Counted from the stretch's first letter, positions 45,505-57,832 are shown. The stretch: DNA of 64,000 nucleotides from Zygnema cylindricum (GCA_037447655.1 JBBHKE010000480.1:1-64000); one strand, 5' to 3'. Translations and numbers: made by a program. The notes: a model not told the origin generated them from the letters alone.

Positions 45505-47650
45505 AGTGTTATTAACGCTATATTGTAGTTCTTTTGAAAAGTACAGTACTCGAAAGAGTTCGTTGTATCAGTGTACGTTTGCTCATTGCTACAGTGTCCA
45601 TTCAATAGTTCGAAAGTAGGCGTTTTTATGGTAGGCCTTTGGTAGACGCACAAAACTTGGCACTAAACTCGCGTAGAGTAGGCAAACTGTATGTGTGTGC
45701 GTTGTGCACACTCTTGTACGAGGGTACAAATCTGACGTATGACTATAATATAGCGCACGCCGACGGACGAAAGCTTTTAGCGAATTGACGCGGCATAGGA
45801 TGAAATTCCCGTTGGAAAGAAAACCAAGAAAAAAAAAATGGGGACCGGGCAACCAAACGATATTTCCACCGCGAATGAACGACGGGAAAAAAAAAAGGGG
45901 TAGATTACAGACCCAGCGAACCGGCCACAAACTAAAAGCTTCCAAAGAAAGGGATACCGTTAAGTCAACATCCCAACATTGCATAAAATGCAAAGAAACA
46001 CTATATGCGGTTTTCAAGTTATCCACACCGCCAATCGCTATTAACGTAATGAACGCTAATTCGCTCCCGCATTTTTTTTCCCAATTCTTAAATAACATAT
46101 ATTATTTGTTTTTAAATAGGAATCCTGTCGAGCGTGCCTGAGTAACGTAAGGGAAGGGCCCACAGCCTGGAGCCGTCGGCATCGGAGTCCTGCACATAAC
46201 CCCCAAATGCGAATGCTCTCTAGAATAATGATCATGCCCACTGCTGACCCACATCCCTTCCATAGACATCCATGCAAAGATAGGAGAGACTCACGGACCA
46301 GGAGTAAGAATGATTGCATGGGAAGGCGAAAAGATATCCCTTCCCCTTTCTTTCCCTTTTTGGCCGGAGAAAGGGATTGGGTCCTAAGGAATCGGGCTGA
46401 TATCCCAATTTCCACTTTATCCAAGGGAAGTCTATAGCATTTTCCCCTCAAAACCATGTTTTGATACATTACAAGGAAGTTCCGTTTACACCGGAAGTTC
46501 ACGCCAAAAGAACTACAAACGAATACACAAATGCCCTACCACGTGGACATATAGAAATAAATAGGAATGGCTGTTTCAGATTTAACAATATCACCTTGCC
46601 TCAGAAAAGAGAATACAAGATAGAAAGTCTAAAATATAGCGAAGCAAACTTAACATAACCCGGAAATTAACGATGACAATGAGAAAAGGCGACCCTTCTC
46701 CCGATTGTACGGTAATTAGGTATGGTGCTCCCTCACCCCTCGGTGTCCGCAGCCCGGAACCGACCAGACTCTTCTCGATTTGAAACAGCGAAAAGTCCAA
46801 AAATCTCCCAAAAGGGACGATAGTGCCAACTACCAGCCCGGACTATGATTCCCACAATAGACAAATCCAAAACCAAGATGGCAATAAAGTCAAACAAAAC
46901 AAAGATTCTTCCAAAAAGAAGGTTTGTTGGAATTTCTGAGGGTTTTCACAGGAGACATTACTGAAAAGCAACCTGTCTCCTTCGACCCCAAGTGCCTTTT
47001 ACATCAAAGTTTGTCAAATTGCTGGTCCAAAAGTCAAAGCTACGCTATTAACCAATGAGCGGAAAGCAAGTGTAAGGGAATTGACACAAGACAAAATAAT
47101 CCGTACTACACTCAGGGCAAAAAGTTGTGCTCCGGACTGCGGCTAGATCCGCTGCCGAAAGTCATTATTTGATCCACTAATATAAGACAAAGTCCTGAAA
47201 AGGACACTAACTTGCCAGACTTTGACCTAATGTAATTAATGGACCAAAAGCCAGTTGTACCTGAACTAAATTGCTACAGACGGGTAACATTATAATCTAA
47301 ACTGCAATCCGAAAGTTTACGTGGCAATCCCCAATGTACCCCCCACTAGGGCAAGCGGAAGCTGGTACTATGTAACGGAACTGCGATCTTTGAGACGGTG
47401 GAACTTTGTCGTCCGTCCTCTGTTAGGCGCGAAATAAAGTGCGTTCCACTCAGTTTAGAAAATACAAGGACCTGGACTAGCTTGGTGCGCTCATTCTTCT
47501 GTCGTGTGAGGACCGGACAAGGGAGAAAAGGCCTAAAAAATCCTTAAGGGTATAAAGGTGTGCATGAAAAGCACACGAGTTGACACTCCATTGTTTCATT
47601 GTTTTCCAGTCCGGATTTGCCAAGAAATGCAAGAAATTATTAGACAGAGG
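45505..47650. other. Low-GTAC segment without a recognised gene
   Basis: A family C left end (CACCGCCAATCGCTATTAACG) occurs at about 46,026 without a clear partner. The 46.1-47.6 kb part has more balanced composition and few GTAC sites. A 148-codon minus frame (46,056-46,502) gives a Leu/Arg-rich translation with no family I recognise. An LTR or organelle-derived insert was considered, but there is no decisive motif. Confidence 0.35.
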
Positions 47651-47651
47651 G

Positions 47652-48560
47652 CAGTTTCCCATGTAACCGAAACTTTAATCTCGTAACTTTGTTTTTAGCG
47701 AAGATTCTTTGTACAACTTTTAGAGCATTCCGATGTAAACGCAAAAAACCTGTTACTTTAAAAAGTGACTAACGTAGACGTGTACGAAACACGTGACACA
47801 TAAGCGGTAAACAAAATGTTGCCAAACTTCCACACAACTTCAATTTCTGACGTAACTTCCACGCAGTTTCAATTTATGACGTCCACTTGCACAGTTTTAT
47901 GACGTCATAATGCCTGTACGCCACATTGTCCACGTGGAACCTTTCACCACAGTGCCGTAGTTGCTTAGTGCTCCCACAGGCCGCCACTCTCTTCTATGCC
48001 ATGTCGTCCCTTTGTACTTTTCATCATCCCTTTTCTCCATTTTCGCATACACAGGTACAAAACATATCAACATAGTGTAAAAAAATACCATTTTTGCTCA
48101 AAAAAAGGGAAAAAACTCGGTCATAAAAAAAAAAAAAAAAAAACCAAGACCACATTCAAATCTTTGTTTGCTCCTTATATCTCTGCCTTGAAAAAATATT
48201 ACACCGAAAGCCTCTTATTTCGACAACTGACCATTCCCTTTCCACCATTTTCCCAAAATAACCAAGTTTTTGCAAGCTCTAAAAATTACAAGAACAATCG
48301 TCAACATTTACCATTTTACACGGGAGGGGGACAAACATTTATTTGCGGTCTTCTATACAGCTCTGTAAGTTCAAACCTGAATGTGACATAGGCAAATGTT
48401 GGTGGGCAAATGTTTAAACTCTTTTTTTTTTTTGAAAAAAAAAAAAAGAGTTTAAACATTCTAGTTTTTTGTTTGAGTTTAGCATTTGTATCATATTGAC
48501 AAAGAAATGAAAAATGAAATTGAACTCGACAGGTTGTTACATTCATATTGGGTGGCAATA
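47652..48560 (+). repeat. 0.9-kb segment duplicated at 49,318-50,240 (copy 1)
   Basis: It begins GGCAGTTTCCCATGTAACCG and runs through the same landmarks as copy 2: acgccacattgtc, caggccgccac, gtcgtccctttgtacttttc, cgaaagcctcttatttcgac, ttatttgcggtcttctatac. Shared small frames arise from this duplication. The first 60 bases resemble the 5' end of family A (catgtaac..aactt, ttactttg-type, tttttagcg). This copy lacks a transposase downstream. Confidence 0.82.
48412..48456. repeat. Perfect poly-T/poly-A hairpin
   Basis: GTTTAAACTC followed by a T run, a short centre and an A run is mirrored by GAGTTTAAAC. The corresponding place in copy 2 (about 50,120-50,146) keeps only the A-run/gtttaaac half, so the palindrome arose or was lost in one copy. 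Confidence 0.85.
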
Positions 48561-48790
48561 CCAAAACATGCACATTCAAAGTTAAGAAAATTGAGTCCGC
48601 AAGCTAAAAGTCAAAAAATAAAAACAAAAAAGTTCATATAACTAGGGGGAAAAAAAAAAGAAATAAATTCACAAAACACCAAGTAACAAATTGTCTGATT
48701 CACAAAAGAGTTGAATCTAAAAAAAAAAAAATAGCATAAACATTAGGGTTTAAATAGGTTAATTTTAAGCAGTAAAGATTTGAAACTTAC

Positions 48791-48866
48791 CAGGAGGAGG
48801 AGGAGGAAGAGGAGGAGGAATCTCAGGAGGTGAAGGAGATATGGGTTTAGGAAAGAAACAACCCAT
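48791..48866 (-). CDS. Possible first exon, N-terminus MGCFFPKPISPSPPEIPPPL
   Basis: Read on the minus strand, an ATG (48,866-48,864) opens 25 codons of a Gly-Cys start followed by a proline-rich stretch. The exon then meets a perfect GGTAAGTT donor at 48,790. About 70 bases on, a long T tract precedes an AG acceptor near 48,720. MGC starts are typical of N-myristoylated/palmitoylated plant proteins. However, joining to either visible acceptor soon meets a stop codon, and no further exon is recognised. It could be a gene remnant or a short peptide gene. Confidence 0.2.
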
Positions 48867-49025
48867 GGCTTCTCTTAAAAACACTTCTTCAAAAAGAAAA
48901 AACGCCTAAAAATGTTTTCGGAAACCCTAAAATCGTTTTTTCAAACTAATCCTAAAATTGATTTCAAATCATGGCATTTCAAATCATGGCATAGTGCAAA
49001 TTTTGTCAATATATTTAATAATTAT

Positions 49026-49310
49026 TGGGGTACTTTCGCATGTAACCGAAACTTAGTCTAGTTACTTTGTTTTTTAGCGAGGATTCTCCGTACAGCTTTC
49101 AGAGCATTCGGATGTAAACGCAAAATACTTGTTACTTCAAAATGTGACATATGTAGACGTGTACGAAACAATGTGACAGAAAGTGGTACACAAAATGAGG
49201 CGAAACTTCCACTCCGCTTCAATATGAAGCGTTTCTCCGCACACTGTCCAATTTTTGTGACTTCGTAATGTCCGTACACCACATTGTCGACGTGTCGAAA
49301 CCCAAACCTG
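49026..49310 (+). repeat. Third, partial copy of the duplicated 5' segment
   Basis: It starts GGGTACTTTCGCATGTAACC and continues through gttactttgttttttagcga and ccgtacaccacattgtcgac, then stops before the segment shared by the other two copies. The order of three similar starts (47,652; 49,026; 49,318) suggests nested or tandem insertion of related elements. Confidence 0.7.
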
Positions 49311-49317
49311 CCATTCA

Positions 49318-50240
49318 GGGCACTTTCTCATGTAACCTAAACTTTAATCTTGTAACTTTGTTTTTAGCGAAGATTATCCGTACAACTTTTAGAGCATTCC
49401 GATGTAAACGCAAAAAAACTGTTACTTTAAAAAGTGACTAACGTAGACGTGTACGAAACAAGTGACACATAAGCGGTAAAAGAAACGTTTGGGTACGAAA
49501 CACGTGACACATAAGCGGTAAGCGAAATGTTGCCAAACTTCCACGCAGCTTCAATTTTTGACGTCCACCGCACGCTACACAGTTTTCTTGACGTCATAAT
49601 GCCTGTACGCCACATTGTCGACGTGGAGGCGTACATTGTCGACGTGGAGGCTTCACCACAGTGCCGTAGTTGCTCAGTGCTCCCACAGGCCGCCACACTC
49701 TTCTATGCCATGTCGTCCCTTTGTACTTTTCATCATCCCTTTTCTCCATTTTCTCCTACACAGGTACAAAACATATCAACATTGTGTAAAAAAATACCAT
49801 TTCTGCTCAAAAAAAGGGAAAAAACTCGGTCATTCTCAAAAAAAAAAAAAAATAACCAAGACCACATTCAAATCTTTGTATGTTTCTTATATCTCTGCCT
49901 TGGAAAAATATTACACCGAAAGCCTCTTATTTCGACAACTGACCATTCCCTTTCCACCATTTTTCCAAAATAACCAAGTTTTTGCAAGCTCCAAAAAGTA
50001 CAAGAAAAAACAACAACATATACCATTTTACAAGGGAGGGGGGCAAACATTTATTTGCGGTCTTCTATACAACTATGTAAGTTCAAACCTGCATGTGACA
50101 TAGGCAAATGTTGGTGGGTATTGAAAAAAAAAAAAAAGTTTAAACATTATAGTCTTCTGTTTGAGTTTAGCATTTGTATCATATTGACAAAGAAATGAAA
50201 AATGAAATTGAAATCGACAGGTTGTTGCATTCATATTGGG
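49318..50240 (+). repeat. 0.9-kb duplicated segment, copy 2, upstream of transposase
   Basis: It starts GGGCACTTTCTCATGTAACC and matches 47,652-48,560 throughout. It carries a short internal duplication of acgaaacacgtgacacataa and of a cattgtcgacgtggaggc motif. It leads without another recognised boundary into the transposase remnant, so it may be the 5' part of that Harbinger element. Confidence 0.78.
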
Positions 50241-50480
50241 TGCATCTATACACGAAAGTGAAATTCATGGTATTTATGAAAACGACATGATCCATACATT
50301 AAAATCACCTCAACTTTTATATAAAACGCAACTAAAATTATCATAGATTAATTACAGAGTTGGAATTGGAATATAATATTCAAATTGGCCTACTCAATAT
50401 TAAAAACAACGTATGGATTTTAACATTAATAGTGGCCAATATTTTACAGGCCGGATCAGGAACAGAAGAAGCGATTTCTG

Positions 50481-51967
50481 GTGATGATAATTCAAAAATT
50501 GACACTTATCTTGATGACGACCATCCAAATTGTCATGAAAACGTTTTTGGCATCTATATTTGACGACCGACAAATTCGACAAATAACCCAAACGGCTATA
50601 TCGAAATTGGTGGTTGACATTACAACAAGCACACTTCATCAACAAACAAGTGCCCAACCTCATTCAAATGGCTTGTATTACATTGAACCAAGGTCAACAC
50701 ATTGGGCAGATGAAGAGTTGAAACGTTATAACGATGAGCGATTCCGTCAACTTTTCCGCCTTAAATAGGATACTGTGGATTTCTTGGTTAGTGAACTAGA
50801 ACAGGAGTTGATCACAAACCCCCCCCTTGGCCTCAAAAACATACCTAATAGACAGTTGACTGTGAAAAAACAGATTCTTATTCCATTGATGAGATTAGGG
50901 CATCAAGGAGGATTGATACGTACTTCACAAGAGTTTGGTGAGGAATCTCAACTGTGTGTACAATTTTTCGGAAGGTCATGGAGGCAATTGTTAAAAAACT
51001 ACGACATTGGATTAGATGGTCAACGGAAGAAGAATTGCAAGAGACAAAGGATTTTTTTCAAGAAAAAACATGGTTACCAAACTGTGTAGGTGCTATAGAT
51101 TGTACACACATTCAAATTACACTTGGGAAGGACATGTTAGCAATAGACTATTACGATGCAAAACAAAATTATTCAACAGTACTGCAAGCGGTTGTAGACC
51201 ACCGAATGAGATTTGTCGACCTGAATTTAGGATCACATGGGTCAGTTCATGATTCTAAAGTTTTTAGAATATCCGAATTGGGGGAAAATTTCGAGAGAAA
51301 AATGCATGCAAGTGGGAGTGTTTTTCAATGGGTAGGTACTAATGTTTTTCCATACCTTGTAGGGGATGCCGGCTATGCATTACAAATTAATTTGATAGTG
51401 TCGTACCCTGGTACACGACTAACTCCATTGCAAACGAAGTTTAACTTTCAACATGCATCGCTTAGGATGGTAGTGGAGAGAGCATTTCAGAAATGAAAAG
51501 GACAATGGCGATTCCTTTTGAAGATACATCATCTTGAAAGGGAATCGTTGGTGAAATTTATTTTGGCTGCTTGTATATTGCACAATATCTCCATCGCACG
51601 GAATGAGACAGACATCGATTGGGAGCTCGAGTTTCTTAACGAGCAAGCAAGGTATGAGAGTGGCGTTCAACAAAGAGCCGCAAGAATGGCTCGCTCTCAA
51701 GACCAACGACAACAACGGGTACGACGAGGTGGAGAAGTGGAAAGAAGAATGGATAATCCTAGATCCACAAAAATCCAAGGTATCAAAATAATAGATGTTC
51801 TATGTGACTTTGTGGTAAGAACATGGGCGGGGGAACATAATGATCACGTCGTGTACATCTCGGATGCCGAAGTAAGGGATATGGATATTGAAGCTGATGA
51901 CGTAGAGCAAACGCTTGATCATAGCGGTACCGAAGATACAACCGATGACATAGAACTTGATGAGTAA
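50481..51967 (+). pseudogene. PIF/Harbinger transposase (HARBI1-like), broken
   Basis: Conserved blocks appear in order: an N-terminal region with ELKRYNDERFRQLFRL, a helical IFRKVMEAI region, VGAIDCTHIQI carrying the first catalytic Asp (51,098-51,100), GDAGYAL carrying the second Asp (51,365-51,367), and RMVVERAF with the Glu (51,476-51,478). This is the DDE arrangement of Harbinger/HARBI1 nucleases. ILAACILHNI follows, then an acidic tail. Three lesions break it: an in-frame TAG at 50,766-50,768, a frame change near 50,940, and a TGA at 51,494-51,496 just after the catalytic Glu block. All three catalytic residues survive, so decay is recent. An open frame at 50,360-50,563 just upstream may be a further exon. 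The Myb/SANT-type partner protein usual in Harbinger elements was not found. Confidence 0.88.
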
Positions 51968-52199
51968 CGGTTTTGATGTGTACCATGTACGGTTACGATA
52001 GTAAGTCCATTTTTTTTTCAAGATTGCAGATTTTCCTACAAGATTATCGTTTATGGGTTTAGCGGAGAACTTATACTGCAGATGTCTAGTGTGATGTATT
52101 ACATTCAAATTTCAGTCGAATACCATAGCCTACACATTTTGTTTATGTTTTCAAACATTTGGCTTACGATTTTTTGTGTTTCTATTTCAATGACGATTT

Positions 52200-52780
52200 T
52201 ATGGCTATGTCTCTGTCTATTATCTCTTGTGACAATCCTCATCTATCTCTCTCTATCGCTGCCTTAATCACTTTGTCTTTGTTCTGTCTTTGTTCTGTCT
52301 GCCTCGTGTTGCTCTATCTCTATATTTGTTATATCTTTATTTCCAGTCTCTGTTTCTCTGTCTTGTGTCTCTATCTCCGTCTCTCTGTTTCTGACTTTTC
52401 TCTGTCTCCTTCTCTTTGACGTTATCTCTTTGCTGCTGTCTGTCCTTGTCTCTCCGTCTTTGTCTTCGTCTTGTCCCTTTGTCCTTGTCCCATGTTTGTA
52501 TCTGTCTTTGTGTCTTTGTCTATTTACTATTCTCTGTTTGTCTCTTTGTCTTTGTCTGTCTCTTTGTCTCTCTCTCTTTGTCTTTTTGTCTGTGTTTGTC
52601 TCACTGTCTTTGTTTGTATCTGTCTTCCTCTATCTCTCTGACTCAGTGTTTTTGAACCGTGTCTCTCTCTCATGTACCTCTTTGTCTTTTGTCACATTCT
52701 CTTTCTCCATCTATTTTCTCTCTCTCTGTCTGTCTCTGTTTGTCTCTCTGTCTTGTCAGTTTGTTTTTGTCAGAGGATCA
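52200..52780. repeat. CT/TG-rich low-complexity array (tctctgtctttg units)
   Basis: Degenerate ctctgtctttgtct units run for almost 600 bases. The array at 53,488-54,115 is made of the complementary agacagagacaaag units, so the two can pair as an inverted repeat. Frames through it (for example 52,430-52,879) are Leu/Ser/Cys low-complexity translations, not genes. Confidence 0.85.
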
Positions 52781-53487
52781 GAGGAAGACAAGAAAAAGTG
52801 TTTTCTTAAATATGTAAAAAAATGTTTTTTTCAATCGATGATTTGGAAAATTAATGGTTTTAGAATGAAGGTTAGGTGAGCCGTATGGAAAAAAACCTGT
52901 TGAGAAAAGGAAAAGAGTTTTTTTTAATACGATAAAAAGTGTTGTTTCTTAAAGTGTAAAAAATACATTTTTTTAATATGACATTTGGTAATTGTTATGT
53001 TATATTGTGGTTTGAGGGTGGAGACTTTGTCCAACATGAGAAAGAGGAGGAACGTGGAGATAAACCTGACGCCAAAAAAAGAAAAATGAGTTTTTTTTAT
53101 TCGTAAAAAAGTGTTTACTTTGATATGTATAAAGTTAGAAAGTTGTTTTCTTTAATATGTAAAAAAAAGTTTTCTTTGAAATGTAAAAAAGTGTTTTCTT
53201 TAATATGTAATAAAGTGTTTTATTTAGTACAATATTTGGAGTAGTTTATGGTTATTTTGTGGTTTGAGAATGCGGGATTTTATGACAATATCACAAAGGG
53301 GAACTATATGAAGAAAGATCGGTATATTAAAAAGAAAAAAAATTGTTTCCTTTTACACGTAAATTGTTTTAAACTTTTTCTTTAGTATAAAAAGAGTTTT
53401 TTCCTTGATACGTGATTGAAAATATAGGATTTTTGTGGTTTGAGAAAGATGGATTTTATGACTTGACAATGGTGATTTGAAAATAAA
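52781..53487. repeat. Degenerate AT-rich tandem repeats between complementary arrays
   Basis: A unit of about 27 bases (gtgttttctttaatatgtaaaa) repeats several times at 53,100-53,225. A longer unit ending in ttgtggtttgag recurs near 53,010, 53,260 and 53,438. Non-coding. Confidence 0.7.
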
Positions 53488-54115
53488 GGCAGACAGAGAC
53501 AGTGAGACAAAGAGAGACAGAGAGACATAGAGAGACACAGACAGGCACAAAGGCAGACATAGACAGAGACAAAGACCGAGAGTGACAGAGACAGTCTGAC
53601 ATACATTTGACAGTGACAGATATAGACAGAGAGAGTGAGACAAAGAGAGACAGAGAGGCACAGAGAGACACAGACAGACACAGACAGGCACAAAGACAGG
53701 CAGAGACACATAGACATGGACAAAGACAGATTGACATAGACAGAGATAGAGACAGAGAGAGACAAAGACAAAGACAGACATAGAGTGAGGGACAGGGACA
53801 TAGACGGATACAAACTCACAAAGACAAAAAACAAGAAACAATAGACTCAGACGGAGACAGGGACATTCTCACAGAGACAAAGTCAAAAAAAGAGGCGTCA
53901 TACAAAAGACAAATGCATAGAAAATTATGGAGAGCCTACAAGGACATTCTCATAGAGACAAAGTCAAAAAAAGAGGCGTCATACATACGACAAATACATA
54001 CAAAAATACAAAGAGCCATAGAGAGATACAGACAGGGTTAGAAACATAACATAGACAGGGTTAGAGAAACATAGACATAGACAGAGAGGTTAACAACAGA
54101 CAAGAGAGAAAATAG
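53488..54115. repeat. GA/CA-rich low-complexity array (agacagagaca units)
   Basis: This is complementary in style to 52,200-52,780. It includes a larger direct repeat: ggacattctc.cagagacaaa with gtcaaaaaaagaggcgtcat occurs at 53,862-53,902 and 53,942-53,982. Confidence 0.85.
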
Positions 54116-54703
54116 GAAAAAAATTATAAATTTCATTTTGATAATTTAAAATACTACATAAATCTCTGACTCTAGCTTTCAGTTTTCCACAGATATGAAT
54201 TTTTGAAATTAGAAGCATCCACAAAGATCTTTTCAAAAAAGTTTACAACTTTCCCAACCAAAAAAAAAAAAAAAGCAACACCTCTATAACATAATTTTAT
54301 GTTTTTTTTTCTTTTTGTGAACTAGTTAGAATTGATTTTGATGTTAAGTTGTAAAAAATGTAACACCTCTCCGGCTTGTAGGGCTTGTGACGCATTTTGG
54401 TGGCGGACTTTGGGAAGCAACCAAAGGACTTGAAGTCATAGGAGGAATTGTGCGTAGACCTTGTGGACAACAGATTAAGAGCTCATCTCTGTTTTTTGCG
54501 TTTGGAACCCATGGATCCCGCATAACGTTCTCTGACATATTATCTAATAATTAAGTAGAAAGCATGCAACAAAGAAATAAAAAATGACAAAAAATAAGAA
54601 AGATTAGGTTAGGTGGGGGCAATTCTTGACATATTGGGAAGGTTTGGGTCAGATTTTGAGAGTGTTGGGATTCATTGATGAAGAGAAAGGGTTTTATATA
54701 AAT

Positions 54704-54704
<1 letters not shown>
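54116..54704. other. Intergenic, no gene assigned
   Basis: A minus-strand frame of 64 codons (54,344-54,538, beginning MSENVMRDPWVPNAKNRDE) has a less biased composition than its surroundings and could be a small exon. There is no flanking splice evidence strong enough to call it. Confidence 0.35.

Positions 54705-54787
<83 letters not shown>
54705..54787. repeat. GA dinucleotide microsatellite (about 82 bp)
   Basis: An uninterrupted AG/GA run. Confidence 0.97.
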
Positions 54788-54789
<2 letters not shown>

Positions 54790-55103
54790 AACTACGTACA
54801 TAAACATTCATATATGTACATACACATTATATAAATATATATGTATATATATATTTTGTTTTATATATATCTGTATATATATTTATATGTCTGCCAACAG
54901 CCTGCCTGTCTGCCTACCGGCCAACTACAAACATATACATGTCTATAGACATGTATCTGTATACATACATGTATATATATACATATTTCTCCCAATTGCA
55001 TGCCTGCCTGCCTCGTATAATTATGTCTCCCTTCGTATAATTATGTCTCCCTAATACTAACAGAAACATTTTTTTATTGAGTACAGACAGGTTTACAAGT
55101 AAG

Positions 55104-55430
<327 letters not shown>

Positions 55431-56040
55431 ATTTGTAACTATATATATCTATAAAGATATATTTACATGTTTACAAACCGAAATTTACATCCAAAATTGC
55501 TCCCATAATGTTTTACAAGTAAAATTTTGAGCCCAGTAACGCCAAAAAGCTACTACAAAACAAATTAATATTAAAAAAGACACGTCATGAAAAAATCACA
55601 TAACCTTCAACACCTTAAAAGCGGAAACGGACTTATAAACTTGCCATGCAGACTTAAATTCCTCAAACCCAAAAGCCTGAAACGCCCTTAAAAAATTCAA
55701 ACAAACTTGAAAATCGAACAACTAGCAAACGTTTAAATTGTGAATAAAATAAGTTTTGTCAAAAAATTTAAACGCCAATGGCCGAATTACCGGTACACAG
55801 AGGCTTGTCTGTTTCCAAAACAATGACGTTGAGCGATCGACGACGCTTGACAAAGAGGCCAAAAAAAGAAATAACTCTTATAAATTTAAAAACAAAAATT
55901 GCTCCTAAAGATTCAGTAAATTGGAGATGACGGAATTGAACGAAGAAGATTACACACAGAGGTGAAAAAAAAAATTATAACCCACAAAAATGAATAACAT
56001 GACATTTGCTGTTTATTATAAAAAATACCTAAAATACCAA
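55431..56040. other. AT-rich intergenic DNA
   Basis: No gene or element end is recognised. It precedes the truncated gene copy that starts at about 56,041. Confidence 0.5.
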
Positions 56041-57832
56041 TGGCGAAAGCTTTTCTGTGGATGCTTGTAGGACCGCGCTATCGAATTTCCCCGGAAAAAC
56101 AAAAGAAAAGAAAGGAGTTGCCGTGGTTTTAACGGACTGGATAAAACAGGTTTTGCCATTGGTAATCTGTTCTGATGTCGGAATCCCGTGTCAGACTAGT
56201 CGAGCAACGACAATAACACGAAAACAAAAAGATTTACATTTGCTTTCGAAGAAAGTGGAAATGTTAAGACATTCAAAAGAACAACATGTGGCGGAAATTA
56301 GGCAATATGAGCATTGGCTGGATGAGAGCACCTGGAAGATGGATGGATCAGAGAATAAAGCTGTCAATGGGGCTGAAAATCTGGACAATTTGCATACATT
56401 GGATGACAAATTGGAGTTTTCGGCTTCATACAATCTTCATGCAGTACAAGATAATTTGGAGATGCAGGTGGGTTCTAATACCTACCCCTCTGATACTTAA
56501 TCCTCTTATATTTGTCCCTCAAATATTTACCACTTGGCATGATCGGTTCTTTTTTTTTTCAGTTATTTTTTTTTTTTTCTCTGTTCTTTCTGGTTGTTTT
56601 ATTTTGACTGGAATGGAAAAGTAAAGATAGCCTTGACGCTGTTTTTTCCATGACTGTTAAACTGGTGGTAGTTGGAGCAAGTAATTTACTGGAAATAAAG
56701 TTAAAAATATCAATTAAAGTTTGTTTCAAGTTGCCTTTTTTTGACTTTAGCGAAAGTTATGCCGACAGTGACGATTATTTTCTCTTTCGACCTCAAATTA
56801 AGTTCTTACCGACGTTAGCTGGAGCAGGTAGAGGCAATAAATTTGCGTTTTTCTGACTGGAATGGAAGTAAAGCTACGAAAACAATCTGTGACTTTACTT
56901 TCTCCATGGACCTGAAATTGAATTTTCTACTGATGGTAAACCGCCCATCGTCATTAGCGTTAAGGATTTATTACTGTTAAAGCGAAGTTAGAACTGTGAC
57001 TGACAGTGACATTTACTATTACTGATGGTAGTTGGGCAGGTTATTGATTTTGCTTTTTTCTGACTTGAATGGAAGTAAAGCCACGAAAGCAATCCGTGAA
57101 TTTACTTTAATAATCTGTGACTGTCTTAATGAACCCAAAAGTGAAATTTTTACTGATGTTGGTTCCGAGGCAGGTAAATATAATGGAAGCCATTTCAAGT
57201 TTTATCCTTTTTTGACCTTAGTCGAAGCGTATTCAAGTTTAAAGTTTTTTCGACGCTAATGAAAGTAAAGCCGATAGTAACATTTGGCTTTTCCCATGAA
57301 CCTAAAAAACTTTTTGTTTTTTTTATTGATGGTGGTTGGCTAGCAGATGGATAAGCTGGAAGCTTTTCTCAACCAAATGAATGACATGTGTGACAAAGCG
57401 GAAGTTTTGAGCAACGATTTGGCCAAAAAAATTCACAATGATTCCTTTCTGAGCTTAATAAGGTTCACACCTCGGACACTACTTAGAGCCATAGCAACTG
57501 AACCTCTTTAGTTGAAGGCATTTAATGTGGGAAATCATTTTATGTCATAGATTAGATAGGTTTTTTAGATTGCAGGTAACTTTCAGAAGTGGGATGATCT
57601 TTTTCGTGTAGTTGGAAAGAAAAGAAAATATGAGAGTGGTTAGAAAAAAATAAATCGGTGGCACAGTAATTTGAGTCCCTTCCGTTTTTTTCTTTTTTCA
57701 TGTTTCCAAAAGAAGTTATGATTGTAGATAAATGCCTCATTAGTGTAGTCGTATTTTTTTTTTTGTTTATACTTAATATTGAGTCCGACTTAAATGCTGT
57801 GTGACAAAATCGGTCCAAAAATACTGAATTCT
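56041..57832 (+). pseudogene. Truncated duplicate of the DSN1-like gene
   Basis: This copy corresponds to the 3' end of the gene at 58,422-60,631. It begins in the middle of the long first exon, at a point equivalent to codon 310. An extra base in aagcttttctgtgg shifts the frame at once. The frame 56,057-56,467 then parallels the parent (DACRTALSNFPGKTKEKK). The same GT donor follows at 56,468, and the last exon (57,347-57,511) is unchanged. Its intron is 187 bases longer than the parent's, containing sequence lost from the downstream copy. Bases 57,061-57,780 are almost identical to 60,181-60,900. It has no promoter-proximal exon, so a full protein cannot be made. The copy stops abruptly at 57,832, where a family D fragment begins. 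Confidence 0.87.

Noticed and set aside
47996-50103. Similar 131-162-codon frames in the two duplicated segments
   Set aside because: The similarity is explained by DNA duplication; frames are broken by homopolymer differences and lack any domain.
56057-57511. Upstream copy of the DSN1-like gene as a second functional gene
   Set aside because: It begins in the middle of an exon with a frameshift and has no 5' exon or promoter; better read as a truncated duplicate.
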